Assembly: GCA_018287875.1 (NCBI GenBank)
Contig: JAGVVL010000027.1
Coordinates: forward strand, 1,240,001 to 1,304,000
Length of the DNA stretch: 64,000 bases
Direction of reading: 5' to 3'
Origin: Nigrospora sphaerica
Taxonomy: Eukaryota > Ascomycota > Sordariomycetes > Amphisphaeriales > Apiosporaceae
Under the pieces are notes generated by a model, which saw nothing but the letters and a program-made list of their open reading frames with translations, was not told where the DNA came from and searched no databases. Positions 9,778 through 20,613 of the stretch are shown here, one piece after another. The position numbers and the translations under genes were made by a program. The first letter of the stretch is position 1. Each line of letters opens with the position of its first letter.

Positions 9778-11470
9778 ATGATTTTCAACAACTCTATTAC
9801 TATGTCAGTCATAAGAGACACATTTCTGCTCTTGGGAGCATGCGTCTTTACTTTTGGTGTGCTGATATGGCGGCTTACTCGTCCCTCGCTGTCGCCCGTC
9901 TTTTCTTTGGCTATTGCTAAACAAGACGAAAACAGCAGAATGCTTAAGAAGCTTGCCCGGATGCCGTACTACAACGAGCCGGTATTCAGATTGCTCCAAT
10001 TGGTCAATCTAGATGGGGCAGGCGACTGGCCACCACGCTGCGACCATCGTTCCTGGCCGGCAACTCTTCTTCCGTACAGAGACATATACCTTGAACTGAA
10101 TCACTTACTGCCCGTTGCCGACCCTTCTCTCGAGGATGACATCAATCAAGAAAGACGTTTCGAGTACCGGGGCCTGATGCGAAAACTTCTCTCTGAGAGG
10201 GTCAATATGGCGGAGGTCGAGAAATTGTTGTCTGCCGCTGAGAATGGGGAATGGGATACCTTTACCCTCGAAGCGTACAACGGCTTCTACTGTGCCGTTG
10301 CCTATTGTCGCCATGCATACCGGTAAGTGTCAATGCCGTTCTACGGCTTGCACGCAATTTTGGTACCGTCTTGCTGATAGCTGTTGATGTTGCTTTCTGC
10401 TGCAGATGGGCCATGATCCCAGTGGTCAAGGTCGCTCAGATGGAGACAATCGTCGATTTCCCACCAGAGCTTGAGACTCCCTGGCCGTACTTACAGCGCC
10501 ATTTTGGTTTCAGGACTGATTCAGGAAACATCACATCTAACGCCTTACATAACTACGACGAGAAAAGGGAGCGAGTCTACAAGGTTAATGTCGGCATGCC
10601 GAGTATGATACAGTCATCTGAAGAGGCGTTCGCTCAGATCTTCTACGACGTGGAAATCCTTGTAAGAAGAAGAATAACATTCACATTAATCCCCTTCAGC
10701 ACTATTTATAGGAGTGGAACAAGCTAATACGGTACCGGGGGCTTGTTACAGGCTTTCCCAATATACTACGAGCTGGTCTGCACACTCACGAGTTATACGA
10801 TTGGTGACAGGGAAGCTTGCATGAAGCACCTGGAAAACATAAACGAACGTCTCCGGAATCTCCTTCTAATATTCTTCGACCGGATGAATGACACCAAAGT
10901 TGCCCGCTCCGTCTGGCTGAGCTACATTCAAGGGTTTCAGGGCTGGGGCGTGGGGCGCGTCATCAACGGGGAGTATTTCAAGTACGATGGGGTGTCAGCC
11001 AACCAAGTCCTCTTATTTCAGGCTATTGATGCCTTCCTGGGCCTTGATCCCTTCCTAACGGTTGAGGCTATGGAGCTGTACATCCCGCGACGCCAGCGCG
11101 ACCTATGTGCGTCGCTGCGGGCGCACTCGATACGCTCCCAACTGTGCGAGCAGAAGGACGCGGGCCTGATTACCGAATTTACAAAGATCGTTAAGCAGAT
11201 GAGGGTATGTAACTCATTATGTAACCCTAACCCATATGCTCGGAATGCGCGAATCGCAACGCGTGCTAACAACCGTAACTTGGCATGAAGGTCTTCCGAG
11301 CCGCCCACCGCACCCGGGCTATGCCTTATTTACAGCAGCCCGCCATTGAGCGGTTGCCTATGACGGCTAGTAAGTCGATACTTACCTATAATCGAGAGAA
11401 AGAGGAACTGGACAAAGCTCTTGCTGTTTTAGATGGTCTACTGAAGAAGAGATTGAACGAGACAGTATGA
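9778..11470 (+). CDS. Indoleamine 2,3-dioxygenase-like haem protein (four exons)
   Basis: Exons 9778-10322, 10406-10661, 10752-11204 and 11291-11470 join in frame to 477 codons. The introns are GT-AG with GTAAGT, GTAAGA and GTATGT donors. Motifs shared with the IDO family include QLVNLDGAGDWPPR in exon 1 and a glycine/serine/phenylalanine segment VSANQVLLFQAIDAFLG. The segment PRRQRDLCASLRAH corresponds to the animal PPAHRxFLxSL motif. FRAAHRTRAMPYL has His424 at the proximal haem-ligand position. IDO opens the indole ring of tryptophan to N-formylkynurenine. An N-terminal hydrophobic stretch (about residues 10-33) suggests a membrane anchor, unusual for IDO; a start at 9802 would retain it. 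Next to an indole prenyltransferase, a role in tryptophan/kynurenine-derived metabolite synthesis is plausible (inference). The family is divergent in fungi, so the substrate is uncertain. Confidence 0.85.
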
Positions 11471-12330
11471 GTATCAGATACAATCAGTTTCCATATAAGC
11501 AAAGCCCTTGATATCGATTCAACTTGATGCTTTGAGAGCTATTTGATCGGTTTATTGGAACAGACAGAGCCCAGTGCTGTAGGGAGTCTAGTGGAAAGGC
11601 GTGGTCGTGAGGTCGATCCCATGGAAAACGGAGCTTTCTGATGAACTAAGTAATGTATATCGTTGGCCACAACCATGTGCAAGCAAGGACCAAAAGTAGA
11701 GGTCGCGGGCTAGCACAGCGGCTTGGTCGCTTCGTAAGTTAGCTTGTCAGAAATCTATGCGTCTTTCGGCAGGTTACTGCTTACCTTTCACGACCTTTTC
11801 GTATTCCTTCTACAGGCTCTGGTCAGGTAGCGAGGACAACTCGAACTGGCGATGAATGGAAGCCCGAGAGGAGGAACTGGCGACGCCCATGGCATGAACC
11901 ACCAACATACAGCATAGCCGCCGCTAGCCTGGTGCTTCGTCAGCCGCACAGGGTTCTTGGCTAAAATGCGAGTATCTCGACCGAAAAGCTTCAGTTGATT
12001 GACAGGCGCCTCTGATACTGTACATCACGAGGTGAAGCCTCAGTGCCTCGCATCCATAAGAGCTGAATGCCTCACAAGGCATTTAGATAAATATGGAAGC
12101 TGCTGATTAATAGCCCGATAGACGACACAGAAGAGGACGACAGCTCTAACACAGAGCAAGCACTATAAAACCTAACCTCGGGAACAGACACCAGCCCCAC
12201 GCGAAGGAAAAGAGAAGCATCAGAAAGACCAGAATTAACTACGAAAAGGGTTAGTCAGCCACCCAAACTAAGCTGGAATCCGATGTTTAACTTATTCTAC
12301 GGTCGGATACAGGGTTTTCGGTTATATATA
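11471..12330. other. Non-coding stretch
   Basis: I see no coding frame, repeat boundary or RNA gene here. It is the 3' flank of the IDO-like gene. Confidence 0.5.
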
Positions 12331-12780
12331 AGTGAAAGAATGAGTATTTTTACGAAATAAACACTGAAGACTGCCCGGCGTAACAGAGCTGGTGGGAAGG
12401 CACCCTAGATAAAACCTTACACCACCCCGCCCCAGCTAGAAATCGGGCAAAAGGACTAAAATCGAAAGCTAGGAGACCTAAGGTTTATCTACCGGTTTGC
12501 CACACGCGACTAGTCAAATACGTGACCAGACGTCTACAATACCCTAGTACAAGTGACAAACCTTATACTAGTGGCAGCCGCCGGAGAGCATTCCGATGCC
12601 GCGATCTCCACAGGCCTGACAGCCTCAGAAGCGAAGACATAGATTTACAAAAAGCCAACAAGAATGCGTTTGAATACGAAAAACTAAAACCTGTTACTTC
12701 TACACATACACTCCCCGCGTTCCTCTAGGCTAGATTACGTGCCGCTTCCGGCACGGTCCACCTGTCAATTAGTAATGGAT
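12331..12780 (+). repeat. Dispersed repeat R3, copy 1
   Basis: About 440 bp align with 57441-57885. Landmarks are AAAATCGAAAGCTA, GACCTAAGGTTT, CTACCGGTTTGCCACAC, GTGACAAACCTTATACTAG, CCGCGATCTCCACAGGCC, and a terminal hairpin around GTGCCGCTTCCGGCAC. The copies differ by scattered substitutions and small indels, so the family is old. No protein is encoded. It could be part of an LTR, but no ends or target duplications were found. The remaining sequence to 12938 is GGCTCGGCTT-type low-complexity DNA. Confidence 0.65.
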
Positions 12781-13147
12781 CATAGAGCCTGCAGACTCGG
12801 TTCTTACTTCCCTGCATACCAGCTCAGCTCGGCTTCAGGCTCGGTTCGGCTCGGCTTGACTCGGCTCCCAAGGCTTGGCTTCCGATACGCGCACGGGCCG
12901 CAGTAGTCGACGCCTACTGTGGCCCGTGCTTGTTAATGCTCCACTTAGGCTCCCAATAGGCGCACGGGTACCCGTGCGGATAAAATCGCACGGGACCCGT
13001 GCGGATTCTGTTTATAGCTTAGCGTGCCTTGGTTCCGGCCGACATCGCACCTCTCCCTATGTAGTATGGTAATTAGCACAGCCCAGCTTTCGTCTAGGAT
13101 ACCGCAACCAGCTCGTCGTTATCCTGTACCTCTTCAATTACTTTCCG

Positions 13148-13360
13148 CTATACGAATCTTGCTGCGTATATAGTCTGCTGCTCCTCGCAGTCTTGTCCTG
13201 CCCTTCTCCAAAGGCTTCCCATGCCTCTCCGGTTAGGTAGGCTGCTTGCCGACTCTTCTGCCACCTGAGCATCGATCCGCTCCGTCTCAGATCGTTCCCA
13301 GTCTAGATATGCCATCATTTCCTCCTTTGTCCAGTCCCGTCCCCCTTTGGCGTTAAACAA
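13148..13360 (-). CDS. Conserved short C-terminal MULE module, copy 2
   Basis: It is identical to 5654-5866 of copy 1 (70 codons, non-ATG). Its presence in the same relative frame in both copies shows the frame break at the transposase end is ancestral to them. Confidence 0.4.
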   Translation of the reverse strand: MFNAKGGRDWTKEEMMAYLDWERSETERIDAQVAEESASSLPNRRGMGSLWRRAGQDCEEQQTIYAARFV

Positions 13361-15789
13361 CGCCTCGTCATTTGCTTATAATCTAAGCACCAATCGTACT
13401 CCGCTTTGCTATACCGTAGTGGTAACCCCATTGCCTTCCTGTACATCTGGTTATTAGAATAAGTGCCCGGAGGTAGGGTCTTCTTCCAGACCTCTCTTTC
13501 TACGACATATCTTTGGTATATCGCTTTTGGGTCGGTGTACTTTATAGGCTGCTCTAGAGCCTGCTGCTGTTCTTCGACTTGTCCTGAGGCTTGATCTTTA
13601 ACTCGTCTCGAAGACTGGTTATTAACCTCCTCTGTAGGTCGAGCTTCGATCTCCTTTGAAAGCTGAGCTTCGATCTCCTCTGAAAGCTGAGCTTCGACCT
13701 CCTCTGAAAGCTGAGCTTCGATCTCTTCTAGGATATATTCCGTGGCATCTTCTTGAGTCGGCGAGTCGGACAGGAAGTCGGGGGCGGGAGACTCATGTGG
13801 AGGTCCAGACGCTAATAACTCGGACATAGCTTCAGACATTGGTATGTCGGCTAGGGGTTCCGGTACTGTTTGCAGCTGTTGTGATGCCGCCGCCTCTACA
13901 CGAAGTTGTAGCTCCGCGTGCCTTAGGGGGCATGATTGAGACACCCTCGAATGGCCTAGACGGTTGCATCTGGTACATATTGCTGGACCATTTCGTTTAG
14001 TTGCGGTTTCAACGGCCTCAAAGCCGCTGGGCTCCCGTCGATTGCTTGACCGTGGTAAAGAGGACTTGGCAGCTGTTAAGTCGATACGCTGGCGAGGCTC
14101 TTGAAGGAAAGGTTTGGCACCACTTCGGACTAGGTGCCAATGAGAATGGAAGTCCCCGAGATAGAGAGCTTTACCTTCGGATAACAAAGCCTCAAGTGTG
14201 TGAACGCATGGCAGGCCTTGCGACCGAGAGAATGCGCCTGTGCAGCGTGGTAGCGGACCGCTTATCGGGAGGAGCTTCCGCTGCTCTTCAACCTTTCGAA
14301 GAGCCTCGTGTGATACCCAGCCCCGTACCACACTATAGAGTGGACCGGACAGTTCAATCGGGGACCGAATCTGCTGCTTTGCCTGGTTGGACCTTAGTTC
14401 TCCAAGTTGGTTCATCAACGCGTGCTTGATAGCCCTCCAAGCCTCAAACAAATCAAGTGTTGATTTTTTTAAATGGCTTTTAAGAAGAGCATGAATGCCT
14501 TCGACGCGCGAAGTGACAACATTGCCGAAATGAGGGTAGCTGTCAACCCAGGCCTTCACAAGCTTTTCCTTATATAAGTCGAGCCATGTCTCCTTAACGT
14601 AGGCCACGTCCCGAATATGTGTCGTAATATAGCGCTGTTCAAATATAGACACACGGGTGTTAAATATTTCCTCGGTAGGAGAGCGAATGATTTGGTGCCA
14701 ATGCTGGTAAAAGTTGTTCCACTCTTTAAGGCTTGCAGATCTGTCGGCTTCGGAGTCTCGGAGTTGTGGCTGGGTAGCAAATGATGGCTGACAGTAACGA
14801 AGGACGGCTTTGTTCGCATGCCAAAGGCATAGCAATGAAGTAGCAGAGGGAAAGCATACTTTAATCGCGTTAATGCAAGCAAGACATCGATCGGTAAGAA
14901 TGACTGAAGGTGGGCGGGATTTGCTGATTTCGTAGAGTGACCGTAGACGCTCTAAAGCCCAAATGAAATCTCCCTCGCTCTCTCCACTAAGAAATGCAAA
15001 TGCGATGCAGAAGGACCGTTGAGAAGCGTCTACCCCGATCATATCTAGGAGCGGCATTCCGTACTTGTTCGTTTTGTAGGTACAGTCGAGAATCAAAACA
15101 TCCGGATAAGCCTGAAGATAGTTCAGCGACTCTGGATGCGCGAAAAGTAAAGCCTTAACGCGGTTCTCCGAATCGAGCTGTAAACGGCTCCAGAACCCTT
15201 CACGGTCAAGCTGATTAGCTAGGGCATTGATCGTGCTCTGCCCTTCGCATATCTCGCGCCTGCTGTCCGCGATACGGTTGTAGATATCTTGCTGCGTTGC
15301 AATGGAACCCGTGTTCTGGCGTATGTACGTTCGAATCTCCTTAGGTGGGACGCCAGCATTCGAAAGGCTGGAGAGGCGGGTCTTTGTTTCGGTATCAAGT
15401 GCGCGATGCCTAGGATGGGCGGATGGGTGTAGACTCGGCTCGTGGTTGTGCTGGGCAAACTGCGGATCGGGCCGGTGTCGCAATGTCCATGTATCCCCGC
15501 CTCGTGATTCTTTTGCTAGCACCGAGAACGGACAGTTGTTACTGCGCGTAGATGTTTTTCGCTGGCGGGCCTTTCCGGAGGCGTATTCGCGGCATGACCG
15601 ATCACATGCGTACACGACCGAGAGCCTGCCAGTCTTCTCCTTTGTTGACCTTTTTGTAACGAAGGCGTAACCTCTGGTGTATGCCCACTTGTTGATAGCT
15701 GTGACTAAGGCATCTCGGGACTCGTAGGTGCTTTCTGGAGGAAGACAGTCGTCGGGGAATTTTTGGTGGATATTGGTAATAGCTGCCAT
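13315..15789 (-). CDS. MULE transposase, full length (824 aa)
   Basis: The order of domains is as follows. Residues about 30-130 are a FAR1/WRKY-GCM1-like zinc-binding region (Cys at YACDRSC and NNCPF, His at QHNHEPS). Next is the MULE RNase-H-fold transposase domain with D235 (VLILDCTYKTNKY), D300 (VILTDRCLACINA) and E430 (SRVEGIHALL), a plausible DDE triad. A CxxC/H zinc knuckle follows (ICTRCNRLGHSR). Then comes a repeat of the unit EEIEAQLS, four times with variation, an acidic coiled-coil-like stretch. The protein acts in the nucleus to excise and reinsert the element, normally making a 9-bp target duplication. The start is the ATG shared with copy 1. The end overlaps, in another frame, the conserved WTKEEMMAYLDW module at 13148-13360. 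Fungal relatives are of the Hop type. Confidence 0.92.
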   Translation of the reverse strand: MAAITNIHQKFPDDCLPPESTYESRDALVTAINKWAYTRGYAFVTKRSTKEKTGRLSVVYACDRSCREYASGKARQRKTSTRSNNCPFSVLAKESRGGDTWTLRHRPDPQFAQHNHEPSLHPSAHPRHRALDTETKTRLSSLSNAGVPPKEIRTYIRQNTGSIATQQDIYNRIADSRREICEGQSTINALANQLDREGFWSRLQLDSENRVKALLFAHPESLNYLQAYPDVLILDCTYKTNKYGMPLLDMIGVDASQRSFCIAFAFLSGESEGDFIWALERLRSLYEISKSRPPSVILTDRCLACINAIKVCFPSATSLLCLWHANKAVLRYCQPSFATQPQLRDSEADRSASLKEWNNFYQHWHQIIRSPTEEIFNTRVSIFEQRYITTHIRDVAYVKETWLDLYKEKLVKAWVDSYPHFGNVVTSRVEGIHALLKSHLKKSTLDLFEAWRAIKHALMNQLGELRSNQAKQQIRSPIELSGPLYSVVRGWVSHEALRKVEEQRKLLPISGPLPRCTGAFSRSQGLPCVHTLEALLSEGKALYLGDFHSHWHLVRSGAKPFLQEPRQRIDLTAAKSSLPRSSNRREPSGFEAVETATKRNGPAICTRCNRLGHSRVSQSCPLRHAELQLRVEAAASQQLQTVPEPLADIPMSEAMSELLASGPPHESPAPDFLSDSPTQEDATEYILEEIEAQLSEEVEAQLSEEIEAQLSKEIEARPTEEVNNQSSRRVKDQASGQVEEQQQALEQPIKYTDPKAIYQRYVVEREVWKKTLPPGTYSNNQMYRKAMGLPLRYSKAEYDWCLDYKQMTRRCLTPKGDGTGQRRK

Positions 15790-15981
15790 TGCAAGACAAG
15801 TCTTAGGATGGTGATGGTGACAAAAGTAACACGCGAGCGCGTCTCAGCGCGTTCTATAGCGCGTAAAGTGTGCGATGTCGGCCGGAACCAAGGCACGCTA
15901 AGCTATAAACAGAATCCGCACGGGTCCCGTGCGATTTTATCCGCACGGGTACCCGTGCGCCTATTGGGAGCCCAACTTAGG

Positions 15982-17200
15982 TCGGGCGATGCAGCGCATC
16001 CTGCATCACCAGATCATGCCATCTTCGTGGGGGCACAGCGCCACAATAAGAGTTCTGGCTGCGTCGCTCCCGACCTTGCTGGATGTAGCGGCGGTCATTT
16101 CAGCCGAAAGAGCTGGTTGAGACCCAGCACGGCCCTCAACGGGAATGACAACGCGCTTGTGAGCAGGCCGCGGCTATAGACGCGGGGCGTTCCAGGCCTG
16201 ACCATCGCCGTGAGAGGCGGTCATTACTAACGGCCTCTCACGTCCATCGCCGCAGTGCGAGCGATCAGTCTCCGTGGACTACGGCGCGAAACTTTACTTC
16301 TACGCCGCGTCTGGCTTCGGTGCGACCGCATATCAACATCAAGGGCCGAATTGTTGCGCTGTACGTTAGTAGCACGCAATAGCACGTACGTCCCAACTTC
16401 GGGGGCGCCTGCTCGCTCTATGGATCCTTCGCCCCGAAAGCCACCTCAGGGCGAAGACGCCATCCCGAGGCACACTAAGCATTCAGTCCAGGCACGCGGA
16501 GCCGGCCTCATACACAGCGCGAAAGTTGGAGGCTATCGGCCCCGCGACCAGACCCCTCATCCTCCCGGACGCCCAGGTACGAGAAGTAGCCGGCAAAGAC
16601 AAGCCGACACAGTCTTGGCCCAGTCTGCGTGGAGAACGCGGGAGCGAAACGCCCAGCTTTACACAGGGACACGACTGTATTGATCACGACAGCAGGGTGC
16701 CCTACCTGGCTCCAAGCCACACCGTTGGCGAGCCCGGCTGCCAGGTCCGTCGGACACATCATGGCTACCGAATAGCCCGGAAATTGCCAAGCAGCGAGGC
16801 AGATCGACACGGCTGAGGAGGGCGAGCCTGGCACGGTGGCGAACCGCCCGAGGCCAGTGCCTTGGAAGGACCTGGTATGGTGGATGTTTGTGCGGATAGA
16901 TGCCTGTAGATACCCCTGCTATTGTACAGTAGATCCTTTGCGTCTAGATACCCCCAACTATTTATCAAATGATATAAATTATTGTACTACATATCCATAT
17001 CTCTGCTAAGCCAAGCTACCCGAACCATGGGGAAGCTTGGGTTAAATCAGACAGGATGCCGCTCAGGGTTTGAAAGCACGTGCATGGCAAGGAGATAATT
17101 TGGTGCGTCCCCTTCTTTAATTCAACCGCTCTGGCTAGCCTCGACGCTTCTAGAAAGTATCCGCGCTGTCTCTTCTCGCACCACACTTTTTCCGGTCGAG
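15982..17200. other. No recognised gene; GC-rich decayed sequence
   Basis: Several overlapping open frames of 100-140 codons between 16255 and 16834 occur on both strands without recognisable motifs, as expected for GC-rich DNA. From about 16900 the sequence turns AT-richer and precedes the degraded gene at 17201. I see no TIRs or RNA genes. Confidence 0.4.
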
Positions 17201-18052
17201 ATGACTCACACTACGGAGGAAGTTGACTTGGACACTGTAAAAGAAATTAACGACAATGAATATTCGCGCAACGAGTGTGTTGCCGCCGTCCGGGATTACT
17301 ACGCGTTTCTTACTGCCATGTATCTCGATGACTCCGAGGTTGTCCAGCAACCGGGAGGAGGCTGGCCTGAAATTACCCGAGAAAGCCTGAGAGACCTCGG
17401 TAAAACAGACAATGTGATCGCATTACTCCAGCACCTACCTTACATTCGACGCCCGGACTACCTCAATGCGGCCAAGTCCTACGCGAATGCCTCTTTGCCG
17501 ACTGGCCCGAGATTGCCCGTGAGGTTGCTTCCCGACCTGCCGATTCACTAGGGATTTGTTCGGATTCTCTGGGGATCGCCGCCGGAGATATACCGTCCAC
17601 ATTGTTGGTCTCACTTTTGGCAGTCGCGACAACCCCGATGTCTTACTGGACGTAAAGTACGGACTAATCCACTGGGGTGATTGCCCTACGCCCTTGCAAC
17701 ACAGCGAGGACCCGGACTGGATTCCGCCCGTCACTGTCTACGACGCCGATTGGGCCCCGAGAATGAACAATATTGGCGGCAATGTAATCCTGGCTGGTCC
17801 GTCCAAGATTTCTTTCAGCTCATAAAGGTGCAGTGCCGCCAGCTGGGGTTTATCTTTCATAGCCCCATCAGGTTACTCAGATGTCGGACGACTGTAGCGG
17901 ACAACAGTGTCACTTCGCTACTATGCTGCAAGACATGTATCGTGAGCATGGTTGGCCCGACTTAGGAAAATAATAAAGAGAAATGTATGGCAGCCGTGAG
18001 GAAAGCGGTGGAGGCCAACTGCCCAGACGATATTTGGTCCGAAGACTGGTAG
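17201..18052 (+). pseudogene. Eroded fungal protein of unknown function
   Basis: The first segment (17201-17551) contains FLTAMYLDDSEVVQQPGGGW and GKTDNVIALLQHLPYIRR. The next (17556-17825, other frame) contains VGLTFGSRDNPDVLLDVKYG and IHWGDCP. Then, with another change, come GWSVQDFFQLIKVQCRQLGF and MLQDMYREHGWPDL. Finally KCMAAVRKAVEANCPDD runs to the TAG at 18050-18052. The segments follow the order of a protein type I have often seen in filamentous fungi (about 280 residues, PGGGWP...HLPY...REHGWPDL), but I cannot name a function. At least three frame changes and one stop separate them; part could be unrecognised introns. The likeliest reading is a pseudogene. Confidence 0.6.
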
Positions 18053-18109
18053 CATACGGAGGCGGGCTTTTCTCTTCCTGATAAGAGATATATCTGTGGG
18101 CTTCTGAGT

Positions 18110-18400
18110 GAATCTGATGTCACTAGTATGAAAAGATGTCATGAGAGTAGAACTAAGTGAGTGTGTGTGTGTTTTAAAAAGTGTAAGTCTCAATATCAAG
18201 TTTTTTCTCACTGAGATATCTTTTATCTCGAGGCAGCAGCCGCATAGGCGATAGTTTATGCTCAAATCTATCTCTGAGATATCTGCGGCTGCCACCCCTG
18301 CCTTGTGCAACCAATGCCCAATCCTTATGCACTGTATCACAGAGGCTACATAAGATGTCCCTATATGCTGACAATATCAATACACCGGATGTCATATCCA
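18110..18400 (-). repeat. Dispersed repeat family R1, copy 2
   Basis: It is the inverse-orientation partner of 6340-6616, with the same GGCAGCCGCAG / CTGCGGCTGC arms and CACACACACACTCACTTAG stretch. Before the MULE-mediated inversion the two copies would have been in the same orientation. Confidence 0.6.
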
Positions 18401-20613
18401 CTGAGGGGTCAAACCAAGACAGGGCTGAAATGGTCACAGAATGCACTATCGACTGTATCGAAGAGATTCCAGCCTAGGCATGCGCATCGGTCCATAGCAT
18501 TTTAAAATGCCCCGTTTTTTAAGCCCGCATTCGCTAGTGGATAAGGGGAACGGATAATGGTGCGAAGGGAAGCAAATGGGGGCGCAGTGACAGGGGTCCA
18601 TAGAGTCACATAAGCAGCTACAGGTGGTCGGAGTCGGTCAAGGCCATGGCCCCAACAAAGCCTCCTGCGCTTTAGTTCTGGTCACAGCAGCTGTTCACGA
18701 TATCGTGGCAAAGTCAAATACCCATAAAATACATCCTCGCTCGCATCTATCTCCTACTGCTCCTGCGGCATCTTTTTGGCCATGAAGACCTCGCCTGCTT
18801 TCAACACGCTCCTAGTAGCATTGAGCTGTTTCAACCGAGACCACGTGGTCCAATGCCACCATATACTACGTGGTTATGCCTACGGACTCGCCAACCGCCA
18901 TGAAGGAGCCGTGGAAGTGCGTGGCTGAGAACCTCAGTACTTCGACGTGCCCCTGCCGACGGGCAGTCTGGACTCGGCCCTCTAGTCGTACGTCAACAGC
19001 CTTGTCGAGGGCTGTACTGCCATAGGCGCTGACAGCGTGTACGACTGCTTTTCCTCGAAGGCATCTTGGTGCGCCTTTAGGATACCGTCGGCGAGTATTT
19101 GAAAAACCCACATTGGCGCCTTATGCCCTGGCTGAACCAGAGGCGCTTCAGCAGATGTTGAAATCACGCGAGATCACATCGTGTAACACCTCACCGATTT
19201 GGATAGATCGTTCCCTCCTTTCCTATCTGTCTCACAAAACCCTGGACGGATTCATAACTTCATCAAGGGCCACAAGGAATGTACCACCAAATCGGCTGTT
19301 ATTCTAGTCATTTCCCGGGTCAGATTGCAGACGAGGGGCGGGCGCTTTCAAAGGTTGACTGACCTTTTTTATGAATTCGGTATGGAGGCCTACTGTTCGA
19401 AACGTCCCAACGACGTGCACTACGTGACAGACATCCCGCTAGAAGACCTTCCGATAGATCCCAGCGGAGTGCATAGTAGGCGAGATCGGCGTCAAATTCT
19501 TCAGGGATTTCTGTGCAGCCCCATGGACTTGCAGCACAAGACTCAGGTTTTTATACCCCTTCGTTCCGTCTATGTTCACGACACTGACTCAACTTCTGAT
19601 CGCAGCAGGACCCTGTGCTCCCGCCGGACGGCCGAACGGGCAAGAGATAACGAGGCGTGTGAGCCAGGCGGGGCCCGAGGCAGCGCGATGCAAAGCTTTA
19701 TCTCTCACGACGGGACGCTCGCCACGCGTCGACGATCGCGCTAAACGGACGTTCAGCTGCGACGCCGTGCCGAAGGGAAGCGGGAAAGAAAGAGCAGCTG
19801 TCGCGTTCCACATCTACACTATTTCGCACTAGAATTTCCTGGCCGAGTAGAAGCGTTCTTTTGCGACGGCGATAGGCGTCATCCGGTCCTCGGTTTATTG
19901 CTAGCTCTTCGTACTTGCGGCTTCACACGTTGGCCTAGCCCGTGTCGCACGTTACGTCTGTCGCCACAGCCGTCTTTAGAGCCAGCTGAACGGGAGCACA
20001 ACCGTCCGCAGTAACCGTGGGTGGGTTAGAAACAGCAACTAGGACCTGAATATGTACGCATTTGTCAGTCATGCTGGACAGGACACTTTTATAATGTATG
20101 CATTACGCTTCATAAGAGTTGCCACGGTTGTTGGTCTCGTCTCAGGACCAATCGATGTGCGCACAGCTCTGCCCTAACTCATTTCGGGCGCGGTCGGTAC
20201 TACTCTTCGCGTTTTCGGTCCGATCCAGTACGCTTCTCGAGACGCGTCACTTTGCCTCAGCAGGAGAGCAAGGGCATGCCTCTGTTCTCCTGTTCATTAT
20301 TCATCATTACTCGACAGAAACCGCCAGTGTCCAGCATGCCAACACAATCTGTGGTGTTCATCAAGGAAACGGGACGAAGAGTTTGGTTGCTCCGATAAGG
20401 TTATCCCAAGTGTAGGCCAGTCGCGCCGTTGTTATTCGTAGGACCCAAGGCTGCCCAGTACGCGTTTCCTTAAGACACAAAGCAGGTGATGCAGCTGGCA
20501 TCGCTACGACAGGATTAGCTAAAGCCTTCACTGTCCCTAATTAGCATTCGAAGCTGTATGGCATTCCAAGCTATGTTTCTGCTGAACGGTAACACCCCTT
20601 TCACTCCCTCAGT
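18401..20613. other. Unassigned region with degenerate coding-like pieces
   Basis: Around 18781-19130 short stretches in alternating frames (MKTSPAFNTLLVALSCF, YFDVPLPTGSLDSAL) look like remnants of a secreted or enzyme gene, but no family can be named. An open frame at 19199-19744 (181 codons) has no recognisable motif. 19850-20613 shows nothing. No RNA genes or TIRs were seen. Confidence 0.3.

Larger units (their letters stand above)
12948..15972 (-). mobile_element. MULE (Mutator-like) DNA transposon, copy 2, intact
   Basis: The element is 3,025 bp in inverse orientation to copy 1, with 103-bp TIRs at 12948-13050 and 15870-15972. It encodes an uninterrupted 824-residue transposase. The flanks are CTCCACTTA (12939-12947) and CAACTTAGG (15973-15981). 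These do not match each other but are the inverse complements of the copy 1 flanks TAAGTGGAG and CCTAAGTTG. With complete TIRs and an open transposase gene it is a candidate autonomous element. Confidence 0.95.

Noticed and set aside
14001..14429. 142-codon plus-strand frame in MULE copy 2 (also 4585-5013 minus in copy 1)
   Set aside because: Antisense shadow of the transposase, identical in both copies only because the copies are identical.
3034..15981. Two independent MULE insertions with mismatched flanks because of imprecise duplication
   Set aside because: The four flanks pair perfectly crosswise as inverse complements over 9 bp, which inversion explains and imprecision does not.
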